Assembly: GCF_900110865.1 (NCBI RefSeq)
Contig: NZ_FOFD01000008.1
Coordinates: forward strand, 124,001-188,000
Direction: 5' to 3'
From: Natrinema salaciae
GTDB lineage: Archaea; Halobacteriota; Halobacteria; Halobacteriales; Natrialbaceae
Length of the DNA: 64,000 nt
Shown: positions 51,683 through 60,406 of the stretch, piece after piece
How the letters are laid out: the number at the start of each line of letters is the position of its first letter
How positions within the stretch are numbered: position 1 is the first letter of the stretch
Position numbers and translations under genes: made by a program
Notes under the pieces: model-generated
The model's input: the letters and a program-made list of their open reading frames with translations, nothing else
The model's database searches: none
Told to the model about the DNA's origin: nothing

Positions 51683-52234
51683 CACCGTATCGAAGCCACA
51701 GAGTAGATAAGTATACTACTATGATGTCTATATAGTGCTATGTAGCAACAGGGGCGACTGAGCACACGGCAATCAGGGCCGATAGTAGCCCGGCGAACGC
51801 TTATGTATGGGAAAAGTTGCCACTGGCCGAAATCGTCACGAGACCCCATACGCCCCGTCCGGATTTTCACGGGTCGTCGCAGCCGGGGATATATAGACGG
51901 GATGCGATCGTCGCCTCCGAACATCGATCGGTGATCGCGCACGCCGGCAGGCGAATCCGTACCGGCCCCGATCTCGATCGAACGGATACGGTGACGACAG
52001 CACCGTCACTGACGAGTCACTGAAAAAGCGGGGTCTCGAGGGTGGCGATTACGTCGCGGAACTGAACTCGTCGAGATGGCGACGTGGGGCCGTTCGTATC
52101 TATACCGTGGATTACAGCGGATCGCCGGTTGCTGAAAATCTAAACTATCGTTCGGCTCCCACCCGCTGCTCGACTCGTGTCCACTCGGCCCGCCGCCCCC
52201 TCGAGTGACACCACCGGTCCGCGGCGCAGGACCA
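51683..52234. promoter_or_regulatory. Intergenic region with pst1 promoter
   Basis: This 552-base gap follows phoU2 and precedes pstS1 on the minus strand. Near 51709-51718 a TATA-like element serves pstS1, and CTATATAG at 51728-51735 (eight-base palindrome) also occurs upstream of pstS2 at 57581-57588. The remainder, up to phoU2, holds no gene I can support; a frame of 86 codons on the minus strand (51682-51942) overlaps the promoter and is rejected. Confidence 0.55.
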
Positions 52235-52945
52235 TCACCGGAGCAGTTCCTCGGAGTTCTCGAGGGCGTACAGGGTCCGAGCGGCCACGTTCACCGCGTG
52301 GTCGCCGACGCGCTCTACGTCGCGAACGATCACGAGCGTTCGTGAGACGTCGGCGATCACGTCCGCGACCGGCGGCTCCCCGGTGTCGTGTCGGGCTCGC
52401 TGCCCGTTCCGAGCCTCGACGTGTAACTCGATGAGCGTCCGCACGACTCGCTCGGCGACCCTGGCACAGCGGGCGTCCAGTTCGTCGTCGCGCTCGGCGA
52501 CGACGAAACAGGCCTCGGCATCGTCGGTGACGAACGCCTCGAGCGCACGCTCGACTTGTGTGCGCGCGAGCGCGGCAATTCGCTCGAAATCGACGTCGGG
52601 AAGCGGCGAGGAAGATTCGGTCGATTCCAGCGTGTACGCGGCCAGATCCGTCGCGAGGTCGCCCACTCGCTCGAGGTCGGTGACGATCTTGAACGCGGCG
52701 ACGACGAACCGGAGGTCGCCCGCGAGGGGCTGGTGCAACGCCAGCAACTGGAGACACTCGCGCTCGACGGCGAGATACCGATCGTTGACGCTGTCGTCGC
52801 CCGCGACTACCTCGCGTGCGAGCGCTCGATCGTCGGTAAACAGCGCCGTCACGGCATCGCCGAGCCGCTCGACGACCAGGTCGCCCATCGCGACGACCGC
52901 GTCGCGAAGTCGCTCGAGGCGCTGTCGGTAGTCCTCGCGAGCCAT
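52235..52945 (-). CDS. phoU: PhoU-family phosphate regulator (copy in pst2 operon)
   Basis: A 236-residue PhoU. REDYRQRLERLRDAVVAMGDLVVERLGDAVTALFTDDRALAREVVAGDDSVNDRYLAVERECLQLLALHQPLAGDLRFVVAAFKIVTDLERVGDLATDLAAYTLES is the first bundle; VSRTLVIVRDVERVGDHAVNVAARTLYALENSEELLR ends the second. Metal-site motifs are intact in both. Its ATG overlaps the pstB2 stop (TGATG), so it is the last gene of the pst2 operon, whereas the pst1 operon has no attached phoU. Compared with the gene at 46634 it has a ~12-residue insertion (RNGQRARHDTGEP). Confidence 0.92.
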   Translation of the reverse strand: MAREDYRQRLERLRDAVVAMGDLVVERLGDAVTALFTDDRALAREVVAGDDSVNDRYLAVERECLQLLALHQPLAGDLRFVVAAFKIVTDLERVGDLATDLAAYTLESTESSSPLPDVDFERIAALARTQVERALEAFVTDDAEACFVVAERDDELDARCARVAERVVRTLIELHVEARNGQRARHDTGEPPVADVIADVSRTLVIVRDVERVGDHAVNVAARTLYALENSEELLR

Positions 52946-53856
52946 CACCCGAACTTGCCGGTGATGTAGTCCTCGACGCGGTCGTGCTCGGGGTTCTCGA
53001 AGATCTTGTCGGTGTCGCCGAACTCGACGAGCTCGCCGCCGGTCAGGAAGACCGCCGTCTTGTCCGAAATTCGCGCGGCCTGTTGCATGTTGTGCGTGAC
53101 GATGATCACCGTGTACTCCTCGGCCAGATCCTCGATCAGGTCCTCGATCTTCGAGGTCGCGATCGGATCGAGCGCCGAGGCCGGCTCGTCCATCAGGAGC
53201 ACGTCCGGGTCCGGTGCGATCGCTCGCGCGATACAGAGCCGCTGTTGCTGGCCACCCGAGAGATCCAGCCCGCTCGAGTCCAGTTGGTCCTCGACCTCCT
53301 CGAGCAGCGCCGCCCGCTCGAGCGCCCGGTGGACTGTCTCGTCGACATCGACCGCTTTGTCCTGCACCTGGAGTCCGAACGCGACGTTGTCGCGGATGCT
53401 CTTGGGGAAGGGGTTCGGCGACTGGAAGACCATGCCGATCTTCCGGCGCAAGGCGACGGGGTCGACGTCGCCGTCGTAGACGTTCTTCCCCTCGAACCGG
53501 AGCTCCCCCTCGACGCGCGCGGCGTCGATGAGGTCGTTCATCCGATTGATACACCGGAGAAACGTCGATTTCCCGCAACCCGACGGACCGATGAGCGCCG
53601 TGACGCCGTTCTCCGGAATCTGGATGTCGACGTTCTGTAGGGCCTGGACGTCGTCGTAGAAGACGTCGAGCCCCCGCGTCTCGATCACCGCGTCGGCGTC
53701 CGCGGGCAGGGACCCGCTGTTGACGTCGAACGAGTCGCCGAGCAGCGAGTCGCTCGTCGCGTCGGATCGTGCGGTGGGTTCGGAGACGGTCGTTCCGCTG
53801 CCGTCCGTTCGCTGTTCGTCGCCGTCGTCGCTTTTCCGTGTGTCGTTTCGGGTCAT
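52945..53856 (-). CDS. pstB: Phosphate ABC transporter ATP-binding protein (copy 2)
   Basis: A 303-residue ABC ATPase with a 57-residue acidic, low-complexity leader ([22 protein letters not shown]...). [59 protein letters not shown] and [14 protein letters not shown] are the nucleotide-binding motifs. The ATG at 53856, one base after the pstA2 stop, was preferred over an overlapping GTG at 53865. DNA identity to copy 1 is very high in the core domain. Confidence 0.94.
   Translation of the reverse strand: MTRNDTRKSDDGDEQRTDGSGTTVSEPTARSDATSDSLLGDSFDVNSGSLPADADAVIETRGLDVFYDDVQALQNVDIQIPENGVTALIGPSGCGKSTFLRCINRMNDLIDAARVEGELRFEGKNVYDGDVDPVALRRKIGMVFQSPNPFPKSIRDNVAFGLQVQDKAVDVDETVHRALERAALLEEVEDQLDSSGLDLSGGQQQRLCIARAIAPDPDVLLMDEPASALDPIATSKIEDLIEDLAEEYTVIIVTHNMQQAARISDKTAVFLTGGELVEFGDTDKIFENPEHDRVEDYITGKFG
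53381..53470 (-). repeat. 90-base direct repeat shared by pstB2 and pstB1
   Basis: Identical to 48462-48551 in the same orientation, 4.9 kb apart. See the pstB1 entry for the wider similarity. Confidence 0.85.
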
Positions 53857-53857
53857 T

Positions 53858-55495
53858 TTAGTCACGTCTCTGGTACTTATTGCGAAGCAGGATCGCGGTG
53901 CCGTTCATCATCAGCAGGACGACGAGCAGGGCGAGGACGCCGGCTGCGAGGACGCCGTGGTAGAAGTCCGGCTTGGCCAACTGTGCCCACGAGTAGAGCT
54001 GTCGCGGCATCGCACTGAACAGCCCGAAGAACGACCTCGGCGAGATCCGGACGGCCGCCGCGACGCCGACCATCAACAGCGGTGCCGTTTCACCGATCGC
54101 GCGACCGAGTGCGAGGATCGTCCCCGTAAGAATGCCGGGCATCGCTCGTGGCAGAACGACGGTCCGAACCGTCTGCCATCGCGTCGCTCCGATGCCGTAA
54201 GCTGCCTGCCGCTGCGAGTCGGGAACCGCCCGGATCGCCTCCTGTGCGGAGACGATGACGATCGGCAGAATGAGCAGTGAGACCGTCAGCCCGCCGACGA
54301 TCACGATTCCGGGACGCAGCCCGCCCGCCTTGACGAACAGCGCCAGGCCGAGCAGTCCGTAGACCACCGACGGGACGCCGGCGAGATTCGCGATGTTGAT
54401 CTCGATGAGTTCGACGACCGACCCGATCAGTCCGTCTTTCGGCGCGTACTCCTCGAGGTAGATCGCGGCACCGACGCCCACCGGAAACGCTGCGAGTGCG
54501 ACGACGATGATCATCATCACCGACCCGACGAGCGCAGGATAGATGCCGGCTTCCCGCGGCGTCCGATTGTGAGCGCTGGTCAGGAACTCCCAGTCGAGCC
54601 AGACGTTCGGTCCGGTGAACCCGGCCGTTTCGACGACGACGGCACAGACGACTGCGCCAGCCGCGAATGCGACCGGTAACGCGAGTCCGGAGACGCCCTC
54701 ACCGCCACTGAGAACCCGCTCGACGTACAGCCCGACGGGAACGCCAACGACCGTCGTCAGAATGAGCCACGTCGTCCAGGAGACGCCCGCGACCGGTCCG
54801 GCGACGACACCGAGGGTGGCCGCGGCGACCGTCGCCCCACCGGCGATCAGCCCCGCACGCTCGCTCTCGCGGGCGCGACGAACGTACCAGCCGACCGCCA
54901 ACCCGATCGGCGCCACGAACGTTCCCAGAAGCGACAGCGCCGCAATTGGAAGGACCGGCAGCGACAGTATCATCCCTCGAAGGCTCGGAACGAGTCCCGG
55001 GATTCCGACGATGGTGAGCACGAGCACGACCGCGGCAACCGCGGTTCGCTCGAACGCTCCGCCCTCCCGAGCGCGATCGTGGAGCTCGAGCGCGCCGTAC
55101 GCCACGATCGCGGCGACGACGAGCGCGAGCCACTCGTGTGGGGTGATTATGTGTCTGAAAACGATGCCAACGCCGCCGGCGAGCAGCGTCGCGGCGACGG
55201 GCAGTCCGAGCGCCGTGTACGCGACTTCACCCGCCCGTGGATCGAAGCGGTAGTAGTAGATCGAGAGGGCGACCGCCGGAACCACGACGGTCGCGACGAC
55301 CGTCGCCCACCAGGCCGGATCGGCCGTTCCTGGTTCGATCGCGTCGACCGCCACGTAGACGAGAAAGACGAATACGAGGAACAGCGTGAGCAGCGTCGCG
55401 CCGAGGCAGCCGGCTTTGAACAGCAGACCGCGGAGCTGGCTCACCTGTCCGTCCGCGCCGAACCAGGCACCCGTCGACTCGTCGGTCGTCGCCAT
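53858..55495 (-). CDS. pstA: Enlarged PstA permease with inserted membrane domain (copy 2)
   Basis: A 545-residue protein, about 250 residues longer than PstA1. The first helix ([25 protein letters not shown]) matches PstA1 helix 1, but then about 230 residues with roughly eight further hydrophobic helices intervene ([78 protein letters not shown] and others) before the PstA core resumes at [29 protein letters not shown]. The EAA loop [37 protein letters not shown] is intact. The core should work with PstC2; the insert's job is unknown. GGAGGTG lies nine bases before the ATG. Confidence 0.9.
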   Translation of the reverse strand: MATTDESTGAWFGADGQVSQLRGLLFKAGCLGATLLTLFLVFVFLVYVAVDAIEPGTADPAWWATVVATVVVPAVALSIYYYRFDPRAGEVAYTALGLPVAATLLAGGVGIVFRHIITPHEWLALVVAAIVAYGALELHDRAREGGAFERTAVAAVVLVLTIVGIPGLVPSLRGMILSLPVLPIAALSLLGTFVAPIGLAVGWYVRRARESERAGLIAGGATVAAATLGVVAGPVAGVSWTTWLILTTVVGVPVGLYVERVLSGGEGVSGLALPVAFAAGAVVCAVVVETAGFTGPNVWLDWEFLTSAHNRTPREAGIYPALVGSVMMIIVVALAAFPVGVGAAIYLEEYAPKDGLIGSVVELIEINIANLAGVPSVVYGLLGLALFVKAGGLRPGIVIVGGLTVSLLILPIVIVSAQEAIRAVPDSQRQAAYGIGATRWQTVRTVVLPRAMPGILTGTILALGRAIGETAPLLMVGVAAAVRISPRSFFGLFSAMPRQLYSWAQLAKPDFYHGVLAAGVLALLVVLLMMNGTAILLRNKYQRRD

Positions 55496-55548
55496 CAGCG
55501 ACCCACCTCCGTTGCGAACGTGACGTTCGCGGTGGTCGCTCGGTTCAT
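55495..55548 (-). CDS. 17-residue bridging frame between pstC2 and pstA2
   Basis: On the minus strand the frame MNRATTANVTFATEVGR starts at an ATG that overlaps the pstC2 stop (AATGA) and its own TGA overlaps the pstA2 ATG (TGATG). GGGAGGAG lies seven bases before its ATG, inside the conserved RYREEY codons of pstC2. In the pst1 operon the same GGGAGG serves pstA1 directly. It could be a translation-coupling leader. Whether a peptide is made is unknown. Confidence 0.4.
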   Translation of the reverse strand: MNRATTANVTFATEVGR

Positions 55549-56486
55549 TGGTACTCCTCCCGGTAGCGTGCGGCGATACGGTTGCTGAGCAGGTTCATAC
55601 TGAAGGTGATGGCGAACAGCGTCAGTCCGATCGCGAACATCGAGTAGTACCCGGCGGTTCCGCCGGACAGGTCCGTCGTCACCGCCTGCACCATTGCGGC
55701 GGTCATCGTCTGCCCGGAGTTGAGGAGATTCGCGAACGGCTGGGACGGGTCGAACATTCGGGCCCGGCTGCCGCCGGCCACCACGACGATCATCGTCTCG
55801 CCGATCGCCCGCGAGAGCGCCAGAATGTACGAGGAGAAGATCCCCGAGACCGACGCGGGGATGACGATCTTCGTCGAGACCTCGAACTTCGTGGCACCGA
55901 GGCCGTACCCCGCCTGTCGCAGCGAATCCGGCACGGCGCTCATCGCGTCCTCGCTGATCGAGGAGACCATCGGGATGATCATGATCCCGACCATGATCGA
56001 CGCGGAAAGCAGGTTAAACAGGCTCACCTCGAGTCCCAACCCCTGAAGCCAGGGCGTCAGGTACACGAGCGCGAAGAACCCGTACACGACGGTCGGAATC
56101 CCTGCGAGGATCTCGAGCGCCGGTTTCAGCACCGACCGCATCCGATCGCTCGCATACTCGCTCAGATAGACCGCGGCCGCCGTGCCGATCGGGATCGCGA
56201 CGAGCGCCGAGACGACCGTCACGATGAGCGTGGCGGTCAACAGCGGTAGGATACCGAGAATCGGGTTATCGCTCCGCAGAACCCACTCCGTTCCGGTAAA
56301 GAACGCGTACGGGTCGACGCGGCCAAAGAACTCCAAGGCGTCGACCGCCAGCGTGGCGACGATGCTGATCGTCACGAAGACTGTCAGTGCCGCACAGCAG
56401 AACAGCAATCCGTGGTACACCCGTTCCTTTACGATTCGTCCGTTCGCCGATCGCGTGAGATCGGCTTCTATTGATGTGTCACTCAT
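55545..56486 (-). CDS. pstC: Phosphate ABC transporter permease PstC (copy 2)
   Basis: A 313-residue permease. VYHGLLFCCAALTVFVTISIVATLAVDALEFFGRVDPYAFFTGTEWV and PIGTAAAVYLSEYASDRMRSVLKPALEILAGIPTVVYGFFALVYLTP match PstC1, and the EAA loop [38 protein letters not shown] is intact. It is 43 bases downstream of pstS2, and its end is followed by the bridging frame and pstA2. It pairs with PstA2 in the membrane. Confidence 0.94.
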   Translation of the reverse strand: MSDTSIEADLTRSANGRIVKERVYHGLLFCCAALTVFVTISIVATLAVDALEFFGRVDPYAFFTGTEWVLRSDNPILGILPLLTATLIVTVVSALVAIPIGTAAAVYLSEYASDRMRSVLKPALEILAGIPTVVYGFFALVYLTPWLQGLGLEVSLFNLLSASIMVGIMIIPMVSSISEDAMSAVPDSLRQAGYGLGATKFEVSTKIVIPASVSGIFSSYILALSRAIGETMIVVVAGGSRARMFDPSQPFANLLNSGQTMTAAMVQAVTTDLSGGTAGYYSMFAIGLTLFAITFSMNLLSNRIAARYREEYQ

Positions 56487-56529
56487 TTTCTATTCGGTTT
56501 CCTCCAGAAAATCGAATCTGTCGCCCCCG

Positions 56530-57507
56530 TTACTCGCCCGCTGCGCTCTCGAGTTTGCTCATGTTCTCGTCGACCATATCCTGGCTCGCGGGGACGTAGC
56601 CGACCTCGTCCGCGATCCAATCGGCGCTGGATTTCTCGAGGTAGAACTTGACGAACTCGTAGACCTCCTCGCTCTGGAGGGAGCCCTCGGCGGGGTAGAT
56701 GAACAGCGGTCGGGCCAGCGGATACGTTCCCTTGCTGGCCGCCTGCAGACTCGGAGCGGACGGTTCGTTGCTTTCGCTCTCTGCAATCTTGAGGGCCTTG
56801 ACGCGGTCTTCGTTTTCGGCGTAGTACGCGTAGCCGAAGTACCCCATCGCGTACGGGCTGTTCTCGAGGCCCTGAATGATGGTGTTGTCGTCCTCGGTGC
56901 CCTCGTACTCGGTCCGGTGGCTGCCGCCGTTGACGTTCTCGCTGAACCAGTCGTAGGTACCCGAGGTCGTGTCGGGGCCGTAGAGCTTGAGGTCTTCGTC
57001 GGGCCAGTCGGAATTGACGTCGGACCACGTGGTGGCGCTGTCGTCGCCCCAGATCTGTGCCAGTTCGTCGAAGGTCATGCTATCGACCCAGTCGTTCTCG
57101 GGGCTGACGGCTACCGTGAGCGCGTCGCCCGCGATGTGCATCTCGATCGGCGAGACGTCGTTCTCGGCGCAGTGGTCTTTCTCTTCCTGTTTGATCGGCC
57201 GCGATGCGCCGTTGATGTCAGCGTTCCCGGGGCAGAAGTGGTTCTCGAAGCCGCCACCGCTCCCGGTCGGGTCGGTCGTGACGTTGACGCTCGGATGGTC
57301 CTCCATGAACCGCTGGGCCATCTCGTCCGAGATGGGGAAGACGGTACTCGACCCCTTGACGATGACCTCTCCGGAGAGTTCGTCGTCGTCACCGTTCCCG
57401 CTGCTCGTCTCGCTGCAGCCTGCGAGAGCTGCCACACCGGCGGCACCCGTTCCGGCGATGAACTTCCGTCGCGATACTGCGTCGCGTCCGAACTGGTTGT
57501 CTGCCAT
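56530..57507 (-). CDS. pstS: Phosphate-binding lipoprotein PstS (copy 2)
   Basis: A 325-residue exported protein. SRRKFIAGTGAAGVAALAGC is a clean twin-arginine motif and lipobox. The mature part contains VIVKGSSTVFPISDEMAQRFMEDHPSVNVTTDPTGSGGGFENHFCPGNADINGASRPI and GPDTTSGTYDWFSENV, the phosphate-binding loops. A GTG directly upstream is in frame, but the ATG at 57507 starts the signal. CCTTTTTTATACCC (57526-57539) is the TATA region at leaderless distance. It heads the second pst operon, pstSCAB-phoU. Confidence 0.93.
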   Translation of the reverse strand: MADNQFGRDAVSRRKFIAGTGAAGVAALAGCSETSSGNGDDDELSGEVIVKGSSTVFPISDEMAQRFMEDHPSVNVTTDPTGSGGGFENHFCPGNADINGASRPIKQEEKDHCAENDVSPIEMHIAGDALTVAVSPENDWVDSMTFDELAQIWGDDSATTWSDVNSDWPDEDLKLYGPDTTSGTYDWFSENVNGGSHRTEYEGTEDDNTIIQGLENSPYAMGYFGYAYYAENEDRVKALKIAESESNEPSAPSLQAASKGTYPLARPLFIYPAEGSLQSEEVYEFVKFYLEKSSADWIADEVGYVPASQDMVDENMSKLESAAGE

Positions 57508-58054
57508 CACGTGGTTGATTCGAGAGGGTATAAAAAAGGGATGCTATGAATCATATATATCGATCAGTGACCACATATCTCTATATAGGCGCGTCGTGGC
57601 AGCGGCGGCGACGACCGAAAACGATGCCGTCGGCCGGAGTACCGGACGAACCCGGTCCAGCCGGATCTGGCTGTCATCGTTTCCTCGAGACTGCCGTCTG
57701 GGCATCGAGCGAAGTCGGTACCTTTCGATCGTCCGACACCCGATCGCTCCGTCGGCCGCTCGAGACGAGCCGGCGAGATGGAGTCCGTCGCGGATCGGCG
57801 GTCGCGTTCCGACTGCGAACCGTCACGCTACTCCGCCCGGTGTCACTGGAATACCTCCGGATTCTCGGACGAAAACGGAGTGGTGCCTATAACTATATAT
57901 AACTATGTTTTGCACATCTTTCGACGGTATCGCTATGCACGCCTTCCTTCTTATATCGGCTGGTAGCAAGTCGCTACGGTCGATTATACCGACCTACCGA
58001 CATCGCTCTATAGATCCACGTATATTTATATTCGAGCAGTCGAAACCGCGACCC
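57508..58054. promoter_or_regulatory. Divergent control region between pstS2 and the AbrB-PhoU gene
   Basis: A 547-base region with unusually AT-rich patches at both ends: 57527-57590 (TATA of pstS2, and CTATATAG at 57581-57588) and 57885-58030 (TATATTTATATTC at 58021-58033, 22-34 bases before the AbrB-PhoU ATG). The GC-rich centre (57600-57850) shows no gene I can defend. Repeated CTATA words here and before pstS1 may be binding sites for a phosphate regulator. Confidence 0.6.
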
Positions 58055-59050
58055 ATGGAGACGCGAAAGGTCCAGGTGACGGGCGGGTCGACGTACACCG
58101 TCTCGTTGCCGAAGACGTGGGCGACGGAGAACGACGTCAGCGCCGGGACGACCGTCGAGTTCTATCCGGAAGACGACGCGCTCTTGCTGACGCCACGCAG
58201 CGAAACCGATCGCCAGGAGGGAACGCTCGACATCTCGAACCTCGAGGGCGAGCGGCTGACCCGGGCCGTGATGACGATGTACGTCAGCGGCTTCGACATC
58301 ATCAGGCTCGAGGCGGGCCGGATCACGACCGACCAGCGCCGAGCGATCCGCGACGCGACCCAGGGGCTGGTCGGCGTCGAGGTACTCGAGGAGACGACCG
58401 ACAGCGTGGTCATCCAGGACCTGCTGGATTCCTCGGAGCTGTCGATCGTCAACGCCGTCACGCGCATGCGCCTGATCGCGCAGTCGATGCTCGAGGACGG
58501 GGTGCGGGCGCTGGTCGAGAACGACGACGACATCGCACACGACGTGATCGAGCGCGACGACGACGTCGACCGGCTCTGGCTCGTCGTCTCGCGGATCTTC
58601 CGCGCGACGCTTCGCTCTCCGCGCGCCGCCGAAGAACTGGGCGTTCCCCGGGAGGACTGCTTCGACTTCCACTCGAGCGCACGGCAGCTCGAGCGGGTCG
58701 CCGACCACGCCACCAAGATCAGCAACCTCGCGCTCAAACTCGACGAGATCCCGGAGCCCGTCGCGGCGGCGCTCGAGGAGCTCCACGGCGACGCCGCCAC
58801 GGTCCTCGAGAAGTCGATGGATGCCCTGTTCGCCGAAGAGACGGGCAACGCAAACCGGCTCGGCCACGACGCCCGCGAGACCGTCCTCGAGATCGACGAG
58901 CACACGCGGACGCTCGACGATATGCTCCGCGATCTGGATCCGGTCCAGGCGCAGTCGCTGGGGCTGATCGTCGACTCGCTGTCCAGGAGCGCCGACTACG
59001 GCGGGAACATCGCGGAGACGGCGCTCCAGAAAGCCGCGCCCCGTCCCTGA
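58055..59050 (+). CDS. AbrB-PhoU phosphate-uptake regulator
   Basis: A 331-residue protein of two parts. Residues 1-50 are an AbrB/SpoVT-type swapped-hairpin DNA-binding domain: METRKVQVTGGSTYTVSLPKTWATENDVSAGTTVEFYPEDDALLLTP. Residues 90-330 are a PhoU domain with FHSSARQLERVADHATKISNLALKL and IVDSLSRSADYGGNIAETAL metal-site helices. The start METRKVQ fits a TATA box 22-34 bases upstream. It diverges from the pst2 operon and is the best candidate for controlling both phosphate operons by binding DNA directly. Confidence 0.9.
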   Translation: METRKVQVTGGSTYTVSLPKTWATENDVSAGTTVEFYPEDDALLLTPRSETDRQEGTLDISNLEGERLTRAVMTMYVSGFDIIRLEAGRITTDQRRAIRDATQGLVGVEVLEETTDSVVIQDLLDSSELSIVNAVTRMRLIAQSMLEDGVRALVENDDDIAHDVIERDDDVDRLWLVVSRIFRATLRSPRAAEELGVPREDCFDFHSSARQLERVADHATKISNLALKLDEIPEPVAAALEELHGDAATVLEKSMDALFAEETGNANRLGHDARETVLEIDEHTRTLDDMLRDLDPVQAQSLGLIVDSLSRSADYGGNIAETALQKAAPRP

Positions 59051-59131
59051 TCGATCCGTCGATCGCTCGTCGCCGTTCACTTTCACCGCCCTGCGGGAAC
59101 GCTTTTTAAGCCCCAACTCGAAAGGCAAACG

Positions 59132-60406
59132 ATGGAACTCGACGATCATGCCGAGGATCTCGCCTCCGACCTCGGTGTTGACAAAGAGGAGGTCAAATCC
59201 GACCTGCAGAACCTCGTAGAGTACAGCGTCCCGGTCGACGAGGCCAAACAGAGCCTCCGACGGAAGTACGGCGACGACTCCGGCGGCGGTGGCGCCGCGC
59301 CGTCCGCAAAGGACGTCGCCGAGATCGCGCCCGAGGACGGCAACGTCACCGTAACCGGCGTCGTCCTGACGGCCGGTGAGCGATCGATCCGCTATCAGGG
59401 CTCCGACCACGTCATCGTCGAAGGCCGGCTGGCCGACGAGACCGGGACGATCGATTACACCGCCTGGGAGGACTTCGGCCTCGAGCCCGGCGACACGATC
59501 ACCGCGGGCAACGCCGGCGTCCGTGAGTGGGACGGCGAACCCGAACTCAACCTCGGCGAGAGCACCTCGCTGTCGTTCGACGAGGGATCGTTCGAGATCC
59601 CCTACGACGTCGGCGGTGAGGCGCAACTGGCCGACCTGCAGACCGGCGACCGCGCGGTCACCATCGAGGTCACCGTCCTCGAGTGCGAGCGCAAGACGAT
59701 CGACGGTCGCGACGGCGAGACGGACATCCTGAGCGGCGTCTTCGGCGACGAAAGCGGCCGCCTCCCCTTTACGAACTGGGATCCCGCCCCGGAAATCGAG
59801 GACGGCGGCTCGGTCCGCATCGAGAACGCGTACGTTCAGGAGTTCCGTGGCGTCCCCGAAGTCAACGTCTCGGAGTTCTCGACGGTCACCGCACTCGACC
59901 GGGGTATCGACGTCGGCAGCGACACGTCGACGATGGACGTCGGCGACGCTGTCCGAACCGGCGGCATCTACGACGTCGAAGTCGTGGGCAACCTGCTCGC
60001 GGTCCGAGACGGCTCGGGGCTGATCCAGCGTTGTCCGGAGTGTTACCGCGTCATCCAGAAGGGGCAGTGCCGAACGCACGGCGACGTCGACGGGATCGAC
60101 GACCTGCGCGTCAAGGCGATCCTCGACGACGGGACCGGCACCGTGACCGTCGTCCTCGACGACGACCTCACCGAACGGGTCTACGGCGGTACCCTGGACG
60201 ACGCTCTCGAGCAGGCCCGCGAAGCCATGGATCAGGAGGTCGTCGCGGATCGGATCCGCGAACACATCGTCGGCCGCGAGTACCGCGTGCGCGGTCACCT
60301 CTCCGTCGACGAGTACGGCGCGAACCTCGACGCCGAGACCTTCGATGAGAGCGACGACGATCCGGCCGCCCGTGCGACGGCCTTCCTCAAGGAGGTGGAC
60401 GCATGA
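59132..60406 (+). CDS. rpaA: Single-stranded-DNA-binding protein RpaA (RPA large subunit-like)
   Basis: A 424-residue protein. Residues 1-50 are a helical domain (LDDHAEDLASDLGVDKEEVKSDLQNLVEYSVPVDEAKQSLRRKYGD). Three OB folds follow, near 65-165 (VTVTGVVLTAGERSIRYQGSDHVIVEGRLADETGTIDYTAWEDF), 170-275 and 280-400; the last contains a zinc finger (CPECYRVIQKGQCRTHGDVDG, with C-x2-C and C-x2-H). This matches haloarchaeal RpaA1. It coats single-stranded DNA in replication and repair. Its stop overlaps the start of rpaB (ATGA). Confidence 0.92.
   Translation: MELDDHAEDLASDLGVDKEEVKSDLQNLVEYSVPVDEAKQSLRRKYGDDSGGGGAAPSAKDVAEIAPEDGNVTVTGVVLTAGERSIRYQGSDHVIVEGRLADETGTIDYTAWEDFGLEPGDTITAGNAGVREWDGEPELNLGESTSLSFDEGSFEIPYDVGGEAQLADLQTGDRAVTIEVTVLECERKTIDGRDGETDILSGVFGDESGRLPFTNWDPAPEIEDGGSVRIENAYVQEFRGVPEVNVSEFSTVTALDRGIDVGSDTSTMDVGDAVRTGGIYDVEVVGNLLAVRDGSGLIQRCPECYRVIQKGQCRTHGDVDGIDDLRVKAILDDGTGTVTVVLDDDLTERVYGGTLDDALEQAREAMDQEVVADRIREHIVGREYRVRGHLSVDEYGANLDAETFDESDDDPAARATAFLKEVDA

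Noticed and set aside
51682-51942. 86-codon minus-strand frame upstream of pstS1
   Set aside because: It overlaps the pstS1 TATA region and has a Ser/Arg/Ile-rich composition unlike the acidic proteins of this genome.
57974-60298. Long minus-strand frame opposite the AbrB-PhoU gene and rpaA
   Set aside because: It covers two well-supported genes and a promoter, and its translation has no recognisable domain.
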